Origin: Stenotrophomonas sp.
Lineage (GTDB): Bacteria; Pseudomonadota; Gammaproteobacteria; Xanthomonadales; Xanthomonadaceae
Length of the DNA: 29,217 nt
Direction of reading: 5' to 3'
NCBI GenBank assembly: GCA_003525885.1
Contig: DQIG01000346.1
Location: 1 to 29,217 of the forward strand
Within the stretch, counting starts at the first letter, position 1. Every line of letters begins with the position of its first letter. The position numbers and the translations under genes are program-made. Below, one piece after another: positions 15,454-22,292 of this stretch. Under the pieces are notes generated by a model. That model saw only the letters and a list, made by a program, of their open reading frames with translations. It was not told where the DNA came from and searched no databases.

Positions 15454-15735
15454 GGCAGTGCTCCGTGCAGGACAGACGGCAGCCGCCACGCAAAGGTGGC
15501 GGGCGGAGACGTGGCTCGAAAACCGGGACAGTGCGTACAAGGCCGGCAGGCACAAGGCCTCCACGCTCCGCCCACCATGACCGGCAGACGAATTGCCCGT
15601 CGGCGCCACACAGGGTGACGCCGACGGGCAGGCGCAAACAACGTACGCATTGCCACGGGTTTTCGAGGCCCGGCCACCCTTTTCCGGTGGCTCGCCATCT
15701 GTACGCGTGTCGCGGCGCAGTGCCAATCAGAACAG
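15454..15735 (-). promoter_or_regulatory. Long structured 5' leader of the orphan gene
   Basis: No convincing gene lies between the orphan start and acr3. On the minus strand this stretch holds several strong hairpins. One is a perfect 11-bp stem (15619-15629 with 15595-15605, 13-base loop). Another is a perfect 7-bp stem (15496-15502 with 15483-15489). A third is a GCCACC/GGTGGC hairpin near 15672-15690. A long-range pairing of 15561-15576 with 15495-15514 competes with the 7-bp stem. This is much more pairing than the neighbouring gaps show. An overlapping open frame (15395-15964) exists but ends out of register with the gene. I see no clear promoter in 15736-15941. Confidence 0.5.
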
Positions 15736-15941
15736 TTGCATTCAACGTTTGATCAAAGACGCTTTTGGCATTTTTGCATGCTGTTAAGCCGTCGCAGACG
15801 CAGGTGCCGCAACGTCCGTAGCGGCATGGGGAATATGCGACATGGGTCGAAGTTGATGACGTGGCGTGCGGGTACCCCACCAGGCCGATGACGACAGTGC
15901 GCAGCGAAGAACGTGGATCGACTTTGGCGCACTCTGATCTG

Positions 15942-16973
15942 TCAGTGCTCTTCGCGTCTCTCATACCAGCCCTGAGTACGGTTCACGATCCGCACCACGG
16001 ACAGCATCACCGGCACCTCGATCAGCACGCCAACCACCGTCGCCAGCGCCGCCCCCGAATGTACGCCGAACAGTCCTACAGCCGTGGCGACCGCCAGCTC
16101 GAAGAAGTTACTGGCCCCAATCAGCGCTGACGGACCGGCCACGCAATGCGCCACGCCCAAACGACGATTGAGCAGGTAGGCCAGGCCGGAAGTGAAATAG
16201 ACCTGGATCAGGATCGGCACCGCAATCAGTGCAATCACCAGTGGTTGTTCAACGATCTGCCGGCCCTGGAAGCCGAACAGCAGCACCAGTGTGAGCAGCA
16301 GCGCGCACAGTGAGACGAGCCCCAGCTTGCGAAGCACCCGCTGCAACGCTGCCTCGCCACTACGCATCAGGATCCAGTGCCGCAGCAACGCAGCCACCAG
16401 CACCGGCACCACGATGTAGAGGCCCACCGACAGCAGCAGCGTATCCCACGGCACGGTGATCGCCGACAGGCCGAGCAGCAGTGCAACCACCGGTGCATAG
16501 GCAACCACCATGATCGCGTCGTTCAACGCCACCTGGCTCAGGGTGAAATTCGCGTCGCCGCGGCACAGGTTGCTCCACACGAACACCATGGCCGTGCAGG
16601 GCGCGGCTGCCAGCAGGATCAACCCGGCGATGTAGCTGTCGATCTGTGCTGCCGGCAACCAGTCGGCGAAGGCATGGCGCAGGAACAGCCAGCCCAGCAG
16701 TGCCATCGAGAACGGCTTCACGGCCCAGTTGATGAACAACGTGACGCCAATGCCTTTCCAGTGCTGCTGCAACTGGCGCATCGCAGTGAAGTCGACCTTC
16801 AGCAGCATCGGGATGATCATCAGCCAGATCAGCACCGCAACCGGCAGGTTGACCTTGGCCACTTCGGCGGAGGCCAGCACCGCGAAAGCCTCGGGCAGGA
16901 CGTGGCCCAGAAGGGTGCCGGTCGCAATGCACAGCACAACCCACAGGGTCAGGTGTCGCTCGAACAGGTTCAT
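15942..16973 (-). CDS. acr3: Arsenite efflux pump, ACR3 family
   Basis: 343 aa, ten predicted membrane helices, standard for ACR3. It exports arsenite across the inner membrane. The conserved ligand Cys lies in LILLAAAPCTAMVFVWSNLCRGD, followed by FTLSQVALNDAIMVVAYAPVVALLLG, both family hallmarks. The N-terminus MNLFERHLTLWVVLCIATGTLLGHVLP is typical. ATG 16973 lies 13 bases after the arsC stop in the same operon. Such genes are often labelled arsB, but this is the ACR3 type, not the 12-helix ArsB. It ends 489 bases from the orphan start, and I see no clear terminator. Confidence 0.95.
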   Translation of the reverse strand: MNLFERHLTLWVVLCIATGTLLGHVLPEAFAVLASAEVAKVNLPVAVLIWLMIIPMLLKVDFTAMRQLQQHWKGIGVTLFINWAVKPFSMALLGWLFLRHAFADWLPAAQIDSYIAGLILLAAAPCTAMVFVWSNLCRGDANFTLSQVALNDAIMVVAYAPVVALLLGLSAITVPWDTLLLSVGLYIVVPVLVAALLRHWILMRSGEAALQRVLRKLGLVSLCALLLTLVLLFGFQGRQIVEQPLVIALIAVPILIQVYFTSGLAYLLNRRLGVAHCVAGPSALIGASNFFELAVATAVGLFGVHSGAALATVVGVLIEVPVMLSVVRIVNRTQGWYERREEH

Positions 16974-16986
16974 GGCAATGGCGCCG

Positions 16987-17490
16987 TCACTGCGCGCCGT
17001 TGGCAGGCAGCAGCTGGCCGATCCGGTCCAGCGCGTGCTGCAGCGCTTCGCGTTCGGACCACACCGATTCGGGAAGTGCGAGCAGCGCACGCAGGCGCGC
17101 TTTCACGATGGCGTGGGCCTGCGCGAATGCTGCGGCCTTGTCGGCATCGCTACCCGCTACGGCCGCCGGATCGGGCAGGCCCCAGTGGCTGCGGATGAAG
17201 TCACCGAATACCACAGGGCAGGCTTCGGCAGCGGCCGCATCACACACGGTGATCACCAGATCCATCGGGGCCGCATCCACGAACTCATCCCACGACTTGC
17301 TGCGCAGACCTTCAATGGGCATTTCTTCGGCCTGCAACTGGGCGAGCGCGAATGGATTGACCTCGCCGGTAGGCTGGCTGCCGGCACTGAAGGCGGTGAA
17401 GCGATCGCCGCCCCAGGCCCGCAGGGTGGCTTCGGCCAGCACGCTACGCGCGCTGTTGCCGGTACAGAGGAACAGGACAGAACGGGTCAT
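16987..17490 (-). CDS. arsC: Arsenate reductase ArsC (low-molecular-weight phosphatase type)
   Basis: 167 aa. It reduces arsenate to arsenite for export by the adjacent pump. The phosphatase-like loop VLFLCTGNSARS gives nucleophile C9 and R15 (CX5R). The two further redox cysteines C83 and C91 in VITVCDAAAAEACPVV fit a Cys relay as in the thioredoxin- or glutaredoxin-coupled family. A DP pair with the acid (LPDPAA) is present. It sits between arsR and acr3 on the minus strand, 36 bases after arsR. Confidence 0.95.
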   Translation of the reverse strand: MTRSVLFLCTGNSARSVLAEATLRAWGGDRFTAFSAGSQPTGEVNPFALAQLQAEEMPIEGLRSKSWDEFVDAAPMDLVITVCDAAAAEACPVVFGDFIRSHWGLPDPAAVAGSDADKAAAFAQAHAIVKARLRALLALPESVWSEREALQHALDRIGQLLPANGAQ

Positions 17491-17527
17491 GGGGCAATCG
17501 CTTTGATGGGGAAGGTCGTGTGCGGTG

Positions 17528-17857
17528 TCAGCACTTGCAGGCGGGTGCTGCGGACGAGCACTCCTCGCTGGGTGAGCCCGCGCAGCAGTTGTGCGTGAGG
17601 TACTCGATCAAGCCGTTCATGGCATCGAAGTTGGCTCGATAACAGACATTGCGGCCCTGGCTTTCGCTCTCCACCAACCTGGCCTGCACCAGTTCCTTCA
17701 GGTGGAAGCTGAGCGTGGCCGGTGGCACCTGCAGGGCCGTGGCGATGTCGCCAGCCATGCGTCCTGCCGGGCCGGCCTCCACCAGCAGGCGGAAAGCGGC
17801 CAGGCGGGTGGCGTGACCCAGGGCAGTCAGGGCGGCGATTGCATTTGACGTTTCCAT
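17528..17857 (-). CDS. arsR: Arsenic-responsive repressor ArsR
   Basis: 109 aa, winged-helix ArsR/SmtB family. It represses the ars genes until As(III) binds. The recognition helix region is VPPATLSFHLKELVQARLVES. The usual ELCVCDL metal site of E. coli ArsR is absent. Instead the C-terminus holds C91, C92, C100, C107 and C109 (THNCCAGSPSEECSSAAPACKC), like the C-terminal site described for Acidithiobacillus ferrooxidans ArsR. It is the first gene of arsR-arsC-acr3 and starts only 17 bases from the divergent arsH start, so its operator must overlap one or both genes. Confidence 0.95.
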   Translation of the reverse strand: METSNAIAALTALGHATRLAAFRLLVEAGPAGRMAGDIATALQVPPATLSFHLKELVQARLVESESQGRNVCYRANFDAMNGLIEYLTHNCCAGSPSEECSSAAPACKC

Positions 17858-17873
17858 ATTTCTAGAATAATCG
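17845..17873 (+). promoter_or_regulatory. Divergent arsR/arsH promoter and likely ArsR operator
   Basis: Toward arsH: -35 TTGACG (17845-17850), 17 bases, -10-like TAATCG (17868-17873), ending one base before the ATG, so the transcript would start at or inside the start codon. Between them lies ATATTTCTAGAATAAT with the exact palindrome TTCTAGAA (17860-17867), the likely ArsR site. Toward arsR, weaker boxes (TTGTGA, 18 bases, TATTCT) place the start near its ATG as well. These are read by eye. Confidence 0.55.
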
Positions 17874-17874
17874 A

Positions 17875-18603
17875 ATGAACAAGCCGATCACAAGTACCGA
17901 CCTGCCCAACCTGACGGACGCCTCGCTGCCCCAGCCCGATCATCACCAGCTCGCCGCGGCAGATCTGGGGCCGCCACGCATCCTCCTGCTCTACGGCTCG
18001 CTGCGGCCGCAGTCGTTCAGCCGCAAGCTGGCGCTGGAAGCCGAGCGGCTGCTGCGTCACCTGGGGTGCGAGACCCGCGTGTTCGATCCGCATGCGCTGC
18101 CGATGCTGGACAGCGTGGACAGGAGTCATCCCGAAGTGCAGCGATTGCGCGATTGGTCGCAGTGGTCGGAAGGCCAGGTCTGGGTCAGTCCCGAGCGGCA
18201 TGGCACGGTCACCGGCGTGTTCAAGAACCAGATCGACTGGCTGCCATTGGAGGATGGCAGCGTGCGGCCCACGCAAGGCAGGACGCTGGCGGTGATGCAG
18301 GTGAGCGGCGGCTCGCAGTCGTTCAACACAGTCAACACGTTGCGCGTGCTTGGCCGGTGGATGCGCATGCTGACCATTCCCAACCAGTCGTCGGTGGCCA
18401 AGGCCTGGCAGGAATTCGATGACGACGGCCGAATGAAACCCTCGCCGTACTACGACCGCGTGGTGGATGTGATGGAGGAGCTTGTGAAGTTCACGCTGCT
18501 GACGCGAGGGCGGTCGGACTACCTGGTGGACCGCTACAGCGAGCGGAAGGGCGACGCGCACACCGCTGCATTGGCGCGGGCCGCAGGGGCTACGGCTTCC
18601 TGA
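17875..18603 (+). CDS. arsH: ArsH, NADPH-dependent FMN reductase of arsenic resistance
   Basis: 242 aa. ArsH is a flavodoxin-like flavoprotein that oxidises trivalent organoarsenicals and also acts as a quinone or azo reductase. The FMN-binding loop ILLLYGSLRPQSFSRKLALE, the family blocks WSEGQVWVSPERHGTVTGVFKNQIDW, QVSGGSQSFNTVNTLRVLGRWMRMLTIPNQSS and DDDGRMKPSPYYDRVVDVMEELVKFTLLTRGRSDYLVDRYSERK are all present. It diverges from arsR and completes the cluster arsH / arsR-arsC-acr3. Its N-terminal 30 residues are variable in the family. Confidence 0.97.
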   Translation: MNKPITSTDLPNLTDASLPQPDHHQLAAADLGPPRILLLYGSLRPQSFSRKLALEAERLLRHLGCETRVFDPHALPMLDSVDRSHPEVQRLRDWSQWSEGQVWVSPERHGTVTGVFKNQIDWLPLEDGSVRPTQGRTLAVMQVSGGSQSFNTVNTLRVLGRWMRMLTIPNQSSVAKAWQEFDDDGRMKPSPYYDRVVDVMEELVKFTLLTRGRSDYLVDRYSERKGDAHTAALARAAGATAS

Positions 18604-18631
18604 TCCTCATGGGTGCCGATGTGAGGCACGA

Positions 18632-18976
18632 TCACCCGCGCAGCCTCTTCATCCTTGAAGCTGCAAGGCGGATGATCACCACATAGGCAAGCAGCATGCC
18701 GGTGCCGATGCCCATCACCTCGATTTCCCAGTTGCGGCGGTAGGGCGAAGGGCCCATGAAGGCCCATGCCAGCAGCAGCACTGCAATCAGCAATGCGTTG
18801 CGGTTGGCCTTCGAAATGAGTTCATCTTCCGTCGCGCACCCCATGTTCGGATCCCAGGAACCGAGCAGCCATCCCAGGCCACGCAGGTACTCACGTCCCA
18901 CGAAGAACAGGAACACGAATACGCCTGCCATCGTGCTCAGTAGAAACTGGAAGAGTGGGTCCACCGGCAGCCTCAT
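18632..18976 (-). CDS. Small inner-membrane protein, function unknown
   Basis: 114 aa with three likely membrane helices: about 10-26 (FLLSTMAGVFVFLFFVG), 60-75 (ALLIAVLLLAWAFMG) and 85-105 (EVMGIGTGMLLAYVVIIRLAA). A soluble loop WLLGSWDPNMGCATEDELISKANRN lies between the first two. No family is recognised. It is convergent with arsH and 188 bases downstream of the L,D-transpeptidase on the same strand. Confidence 0.6.
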   Translation of the reverse strand: MRLPVDPLFQFLLSTMAGVFVFLFFVGREYLRGLGWLLGSWDPNMGCATEDELISKANRNALLIAVLLLAWAFMGPSPYRRNWEIEVMGIGTGMLLAYVVIIRLAASRMKRLRG

Positions 18977-19164
18977 GGACGAGGCAGACGTGGCCTCGCA
19001 GGATCGTCAATGGGCGCAGTATGCCAGCGTGCCGGGCCGCAGGGACGGTACCTTGTCTTACACGCAGGCGGCCTTCCGGGAGCCGACTGTGCATCGCAGC
19101 TGCCCGGGCGGGCAGGCTCGGTCGAGGCGTGCGCCGCAGCGCCCAGGGCGAATGCAGCAACGCG

Positions 19165-19902
19165 CTACTCGCCGGCGTGCTGTGCGGTCTTCTTCCCGTC
19201 GCCATCTGCGGCGGCACGGCTCTGCGCGAACTCCGGGAAGGTCTTCGCGATCGAATCCTTGTCCGGCAGTATGTAGAACACGCCGCCCTTCTCGAACGTG
19301 GACTGCACGATCTGCTCATAGAACGCGGGCGAGACATTGATGCAGCCGTGGGTGACGCGGTTGTCGTCCGGCGTGGGCGAAGCCAACCGCTCGGCGCGTT
19401 TTTCCTTCGGGCTGCCCGGCGGCAGCGGATGCAGCGAGACCGCCGAATCGTAGTCCACCCACAGTACACGCCCGGCATCGTCGGAAGGGCCGTAGCCACC
19501 AATGAAGCGGCCGGCAGGCGTGGTGCGGTCGTGGCCGGGAATCGCGCTGAGTGCGAGCTTGGCGACGCCGGGAGCGGAATGATCGCCGATGGCCGAACCG
19601 AACAGCGCCGGCGCTGCACCGCGCAGCTTGCCGTCGCCGCTGAAGATCAGAACCTGCGCCGCCGCCTTGTCCATGATTGCGAACGGATAGCCCTGGTTGT
19701 CCTTGCTGGCGACGACCCAGCCGGCCAGTTCGATCACCGTTTCGGACACGCTCTGGTCGGGCGGAAGTTCATCAACGGCAGCCACCGGTGGTGCAGGTGC
19801 GTCCTTGTCCCTGGCGTTGGCTACGCCGCTGCACGCAACGACCAGTGCCATGGCCAGTGCGGCATGGAGGGCGCGGCGTGCAGGGGAGGAGGAAGTACGA
19901 AT
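19165..19902 (-). CDS. L,D-transpeptidase (YkuD family), probable ATT start
   Basis: 245 aa if started at ATT 19902. The YkuD catalytic motif is RVTHGCINVSPAFYEQIV with the active Cys, after the upstream SLHPLPPGSP segment. It makes 3-3 cross-links in peptidoglycan or attaches lipoproteins to it, in the periplasm. Start choice: AAGGAG (19910-19915) stands 7 bases before the ATT, and translation from it gives a normal signal peptide (RTSSSPARRALHAALAMALVVACSGVANA). The first in-frame ATG (19851) would cut off the basic n-region, and GTG 19962 would add 20 unusual residues. A lipobox-like VVAC is also present. It lies downstream of an Lpp-like gene, 106 bases away on the same strand. Confidence 0.85.
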   Translation of the reverse strand: MRTSSSPARRALHAALAMALVVACSGVANARDKDAPAPPVAAVDELPPDQSVSETVIELAGWVVASKDNQGYPFAIMDKAAAQVLIFSGDGKLRGAAPALFGSAIGDHSAPGVAKLALSAIPGHDRTTPAGRFIGGYGPSDDAGRVLWVDYDSAVSLHPLPPGSPKEKRAERLASPTPDDNRVTHGCINVSPAFYEQIVQSTFEKGGVFYILPDKDSIAKTFPEFAQSRAAADGDGKKTAQHAGE

Positions 19903-20008
19903 GGGACGGCTCCTTGCAATGCAATCTTGGGTGGAAGGACGCCAGTGGCCGGCGAAGGCCACTGGTTCCCGATACAGAGATGGATCAATTCAAACAGTGA
20001 GGGAGCGA

Positions 20009-20281
20009 TTACCCGCGCGGCTTGCGGCCGGCAGGTGCCCTTTCAAGCTGCTGCACGCGGCCTTCGATCTGGTCCAGACGCTGGTTGGCCTGCTGCGCGG
20101 ACTGGTTGGCGGACTCCGCACTCTGCGCAGCACCCTGCACCTTGACGTCGAGCTGATCGAGACGCGAGTTGATCGTTGCAAACTCGTTCTTGTAAGAGGC
20201 GCAGGCGCCAAGGCTGACGGTGGCGATGAGCGCTACAGCAAGCGCGCGGGCCGTCTTCATGTGTTGCGGATTCAGGTTCAT
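20009..20281 (-). CDS. Lpp/OprI-like alanine-zipper lipoprotein
   Basis: 90 aa. The lipobox in LIATVSLGACA predicts a lipidated Cys at about residue 27. The mature part is a heptad-repeat helix with Ala-rich core positions (FATINSRLDQLDVKVQGAAQSAESANQSAQQANQRLDQIEGRVQQLE), as in the Lpp/OprI outer-membrane lipoproteins, which form trimers. The tail RAPAGRKPRG holds a Lys but does not end in it, unlike E. coli Lpp. ATG 20281 is preceded by AAGGAGG at the right distance. It is followed on the same strand by an L,D-transpeptidase gene, the enzyme type that attaches Lpp to the wall. Confidence 0.8.
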   Translation of the reverse strand: MNLNPQHMKTARALAVALIATVSLGACASYKNEFATINSRLDQLDVKVQGAAQSAESANQSAQQANQRLDQIEGRVQQLERAPAGRKPRG

Positions 20282-20563
20282 TGCACTCCCTCCTTCGTCT
20301 GGGGAAGCTGGAATATAGCGGCGTTTGTTCCCCATGCTGACAAGCGCTTTCAGCTGGAATTTGAATACGTGGATGAGCCGTGAAGTCTGCCTGTGACCCC
20401 ACATTAACAAGCGGGATCAGGCGAGCTGATCTGCGTCGGCGAAGCGCCTTGCGCCTGTTCAAGATTGCCAATTCATCTGTATGAAGCGGGTGTCACAGTG
20501 CGTGGCTTCCGCACGCTTGAACGTGACGGAAACGCGGGCCGCGCCGACGGTGACGCCGGCTTG

Positions 20564-20605
20564 AGCCGATGCGGTTCGAAGTGAGCGAACCTGCGCGCAT
20601 CGGCT
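20564..20605 (-). other. Hairpin downstream of the carbon-nitrogen hydrolase gene
   Basis: The outer arms AGCCGATGCG (20564-20573) and CGCATCGGCT (20596-20605) pair perfectly. Inside them GTTCG (20574-20578) pairs with CGAAC (20586-20590), leaving a 5-base bulge. It lies 21 bases past the stop of the 20626-21354 gene but lacks a T tract. The rest of 20282-20625 shows no gene or clear signal to me. Confidence 0.5.
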
Positions 20606-20625
20606 TCGCTTCCGGCCAGATCAGC

Positions 20626-21354
20626 TCAGAGCGTCAAGGTACCGCCGCTCCGCGCTGCCAGGTCGTATACCACCAGTGCTTCCTCTGTTGCCCCGGCACT
20701 GCATTCCAGCACGCCACGGTTGTCCCACGCTGCAGATCGTCCAGCCATCTCAAATCCATCGGCGTGGCCAATGCCGTTGGATACCATCACGATCATCCCC
20801 AGCTCCCGCGCGACGGCTGCGTAATGACGGTGGGCACGCTCCATGCCACCCCGGTGTTTCGCAACACTCGCCACGTAGACCGTTGCTCCGGCTTCCTTTG
20901 CCTGCTGGGCGTTCTCCATCTGCAGCGACTCGAAGCAGATCGCGGGAATCAGCGTTTCTGCTCCGATGACGATGGGAAGCTGCGTGGTTCCAGACCTGAA
21001 GTAAGGCAGTTCGTCGGTGTGGAGGATCTGCTTGGTGTAGACAGAGGGTGGCTGGCTGCAGCGGAAGATGAACATGCCGATTTCCGGCCCCGCGTCGCCG
21101 CGATATGGCCCGCCGACTGCAACCAGCATCTGGTGACGATCGCTCAGTGATTGGAACACTCCCAGGCGAGCGTCATCTGCTGCCATTGCCAGCCGCTCTG
21201 CGCTCAGTGGCTCATAGCCGGTGAGCGACATCTCGGGGAAGAAGATCGCCGTAGCACCGCACGTGGCGGCCAGATCGATGAACTGGACATGCCGTTCGAT
21301 GTTGCCGTCGATGTCGCCGGGGGCTGACTGCACCTGCGCAGCAATGATCTTCAT
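20626..21354 (-). CDS. Carbon-nitrogen hydrolase (nitrilase superfamily)
   Basis: 242 aa. The Glu-Lys-Cys catalytic triad is complete: E41 in FFPEMSLTGYE, K108 in SVYTKQILH and C140 in IPAICFESLQ. The family cleaves amides or nitriles; the substrate here is unknown. ATG 21354 fits the family N-terminus (MKIIAAQVQSAPGDIDGNIERHVQFIDLAA). It stands alone, with 344 bases to the lipoprotein gene and 237 bases to ax21, which is divergent. Confidence 0.92.
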   Translation of the reverse strand: MKIIAAQVQSAPGDIDGNIERHVQFIDLAATCGATAIFFPEMSLTGYEPLSAERLAMAADDARLGVFQSLSDRHQMLVAVGGPYRGDAGPEIGMFIFRCSQPPSVYTKQILHTDELPYFRSGTTQLPIVIGAETLIPAICFESLQMENAQQAKEAGATVYVASVAKHRGGMERAHRHYAAVARELGMIVMVSNGIGHADGFEMAGRSAAWDNRGVLECSAGATEEALVVYDLAARSGGTLTL

Positions 21355-21512
21355 TCCTGTCCTTTCAGTTCAGATGCAGGACGAGGCGGGTGGAGCGGCC
21401 TCGTGGGTTGAATCCATCCAGATGGCGCTCACGGAGTTCCCTGAACGGCGACCTTATTTATACACCAGTCAGTTCAATATTCAGGGTTGATTAGACCCCC
21501 TAACGGATAATT

Positions 21513-21586
21513 CACACCTGTCGACCGCCTCCTCTCTCTCCCCCTCCCGGGAGGCGGCCGACGAAACCAAAATAATTAAAGGTGTG
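21513..21586 (+). promoter_or_regulatory. ax21 5' leader structure covering the ribosome site
   Basis: CACACCT (21513-21519) pairs perfectly with AGGTGTG (21580-21586), which includes the AAAGG ribosome site of ax21. Inside lies a stem of 4 plus 8 pairs with one A/C mismatch (21520-21532 with 21550-21562), closed by a 17-base CU-rich loop (21533-21549). Fully formed, it would hide the ribosome site. I find no good sigma70 promoter in 21355-21512. Confidence 0.5.
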
Positions 21587-21591
21587 TCCCG

Positions 21592-22167
21592 ATGAACAAG
21601 AATTCGCTGCTCGCCCTGGGTCTTCTGGCTGCTCTGCCGTTCGCTGCATCGGCAACCGATGGCCTGTCGTACAACTACGTTGAAGGCGGCTACGTGAACA
21701 CCGATGCCAAGGGCGGCGACGCCGATGGCTGGAAGGTGAAGGGTTCCGTGGCGGTGCACCCGAACTTCCACATCTTCGGCGACTACAGCGCGCAGGAGAC
21801 CGACAAGTTCAAGAATGACGTCGACCAGTGGCGCATCGGTGCCGGCTACAACTACGGCATCGCACCGAACACCGACCTGGTGGCCCGCGTCGCGTACCAG
21901 AAGTTCGACATGAAGCACGGCCTGGACTTCAACGGCTACTCGACTGAAGTCGGCGTGCGCACCGCGTTCAACCCGTACGTGGAAGGCTACGTGATGGCCG
22001 GCTACGAGGACTACACCAAGAAGCACGGTATCAACCCGGACGGCGAGTTCTACGGCCGCGTCGGCGCCACCGCCAAGTTCAACCAGAACTGGGGCCTGAG
22101 TGGCGAAGTGAAGCTGGCCAAGGCTGGCGACCGCGAGTGGTTCGTGGGCCCGCGCTTCACCTGGTAA
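21592..22167 (+). CDS. ax21: Ax21-family outer-membrane beta-barrel protein
   Basis: 191 aa. The signal peptide MNKNSLLALGLLAALPFAASA precedes a small beta-barrel of alternating strands (GLSYNYVEGGYVNTDAKGGDADGWKVKGSVAVHPNFHIFGDYS..., GAGYNYGIAPNTDLVARVAYQKFD, ...GEFYGRVGATAKFNQNWGLSGEVKLAKAGDREWFVGPRFTW) ending in the aromatic residue typical of BAM substrates. This is the Xanthomonas/Stenotrophomonas Ax21 family. Ax21 was once claimed as an immune elicitor and quorum signal, but those claims were retracted; an outer-membrane or vesicle protein is the safe description. AAAGG stands 9 bases before the ATG, inside a possible hairpin. Confidence 0.93.
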   Translation: MNKNSLLALGLLAALPFAASATDGLSYNYVEGGYVNTDAKGGDADGWKVKGSVAVHPNFHIFGDYSAQETDKFKNDVDQWRIGAGYNYGIAPNTDLVARVAYQKFDMKHGLDFNGYSTEVGVRTAFNPYVEGYVMAGYEDYTKKHGINPDGEFYGRVGATAKFNQNWGLSGEVKLAKAGDREWFVGPRFTW

Positions 22168-22196
22168 CAAACGCCTGTCGTTAGTGCGTGTTGTGC

Positions 22197-22231
22197 TGGC
22201 GTGTGACTCTCTCTCTCTCTCCCACACGCCA
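22197..22231 (+). other. CU-loop hairpin downstream of ax21
   Basis: Perfect 9-bp arms TGGCGTGTG (22197-22205) and CACACGCCA (22223-22231) enclose a 17-base loop made of seven CT repeats plus flanks (22206-22222). It lies just before the terminator and mirrors the CU-rich 17-base loop in the ax21 leader. Confidence 0.6.
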
Positions 22232-22234
22232 ACC

Positions 22235-22267
22235 GAAGCCCGGCCTCGCGCCGGGCTTCACTTTTAT
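22235..22267 (+). terminator. Intrinsic terminator after ax21
   Basis: Perfect 10-bp stem GAAGCCCGGC / GCCGGGCTTC (22235-22244 and 22250-22259), loop CTCGC, then ACTTTTAT. The same bases overlap the possible upstream start of the next gene. Confidence 0.85.
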
Positions 22268-22292
22268 GGGCAATGTGACGCCACAATGCGGC

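Noticed and set aside
15395..15964. 189-codon minus-strand frame covering the structured leader
   Set aside because: Cys/Arg/Trp-rich with no fold signature and out of register with the downstream gene; more likely a by-product of the conserved RNA structure.
21481..21512. Sigma70 promoter of ax21 (TTGATT and GATAAT/TAATTC)
   Set aside because: The spacing between the boxes is only 13-15 bases, so I do not call it.
22207..22220. Phase-variable CT repeat
   Set aside because: The repeat lies downstream of the ax21 stop and outside any -35/-10 spacer, so length change would not switch a gene; it is better read as a hairpin loop.
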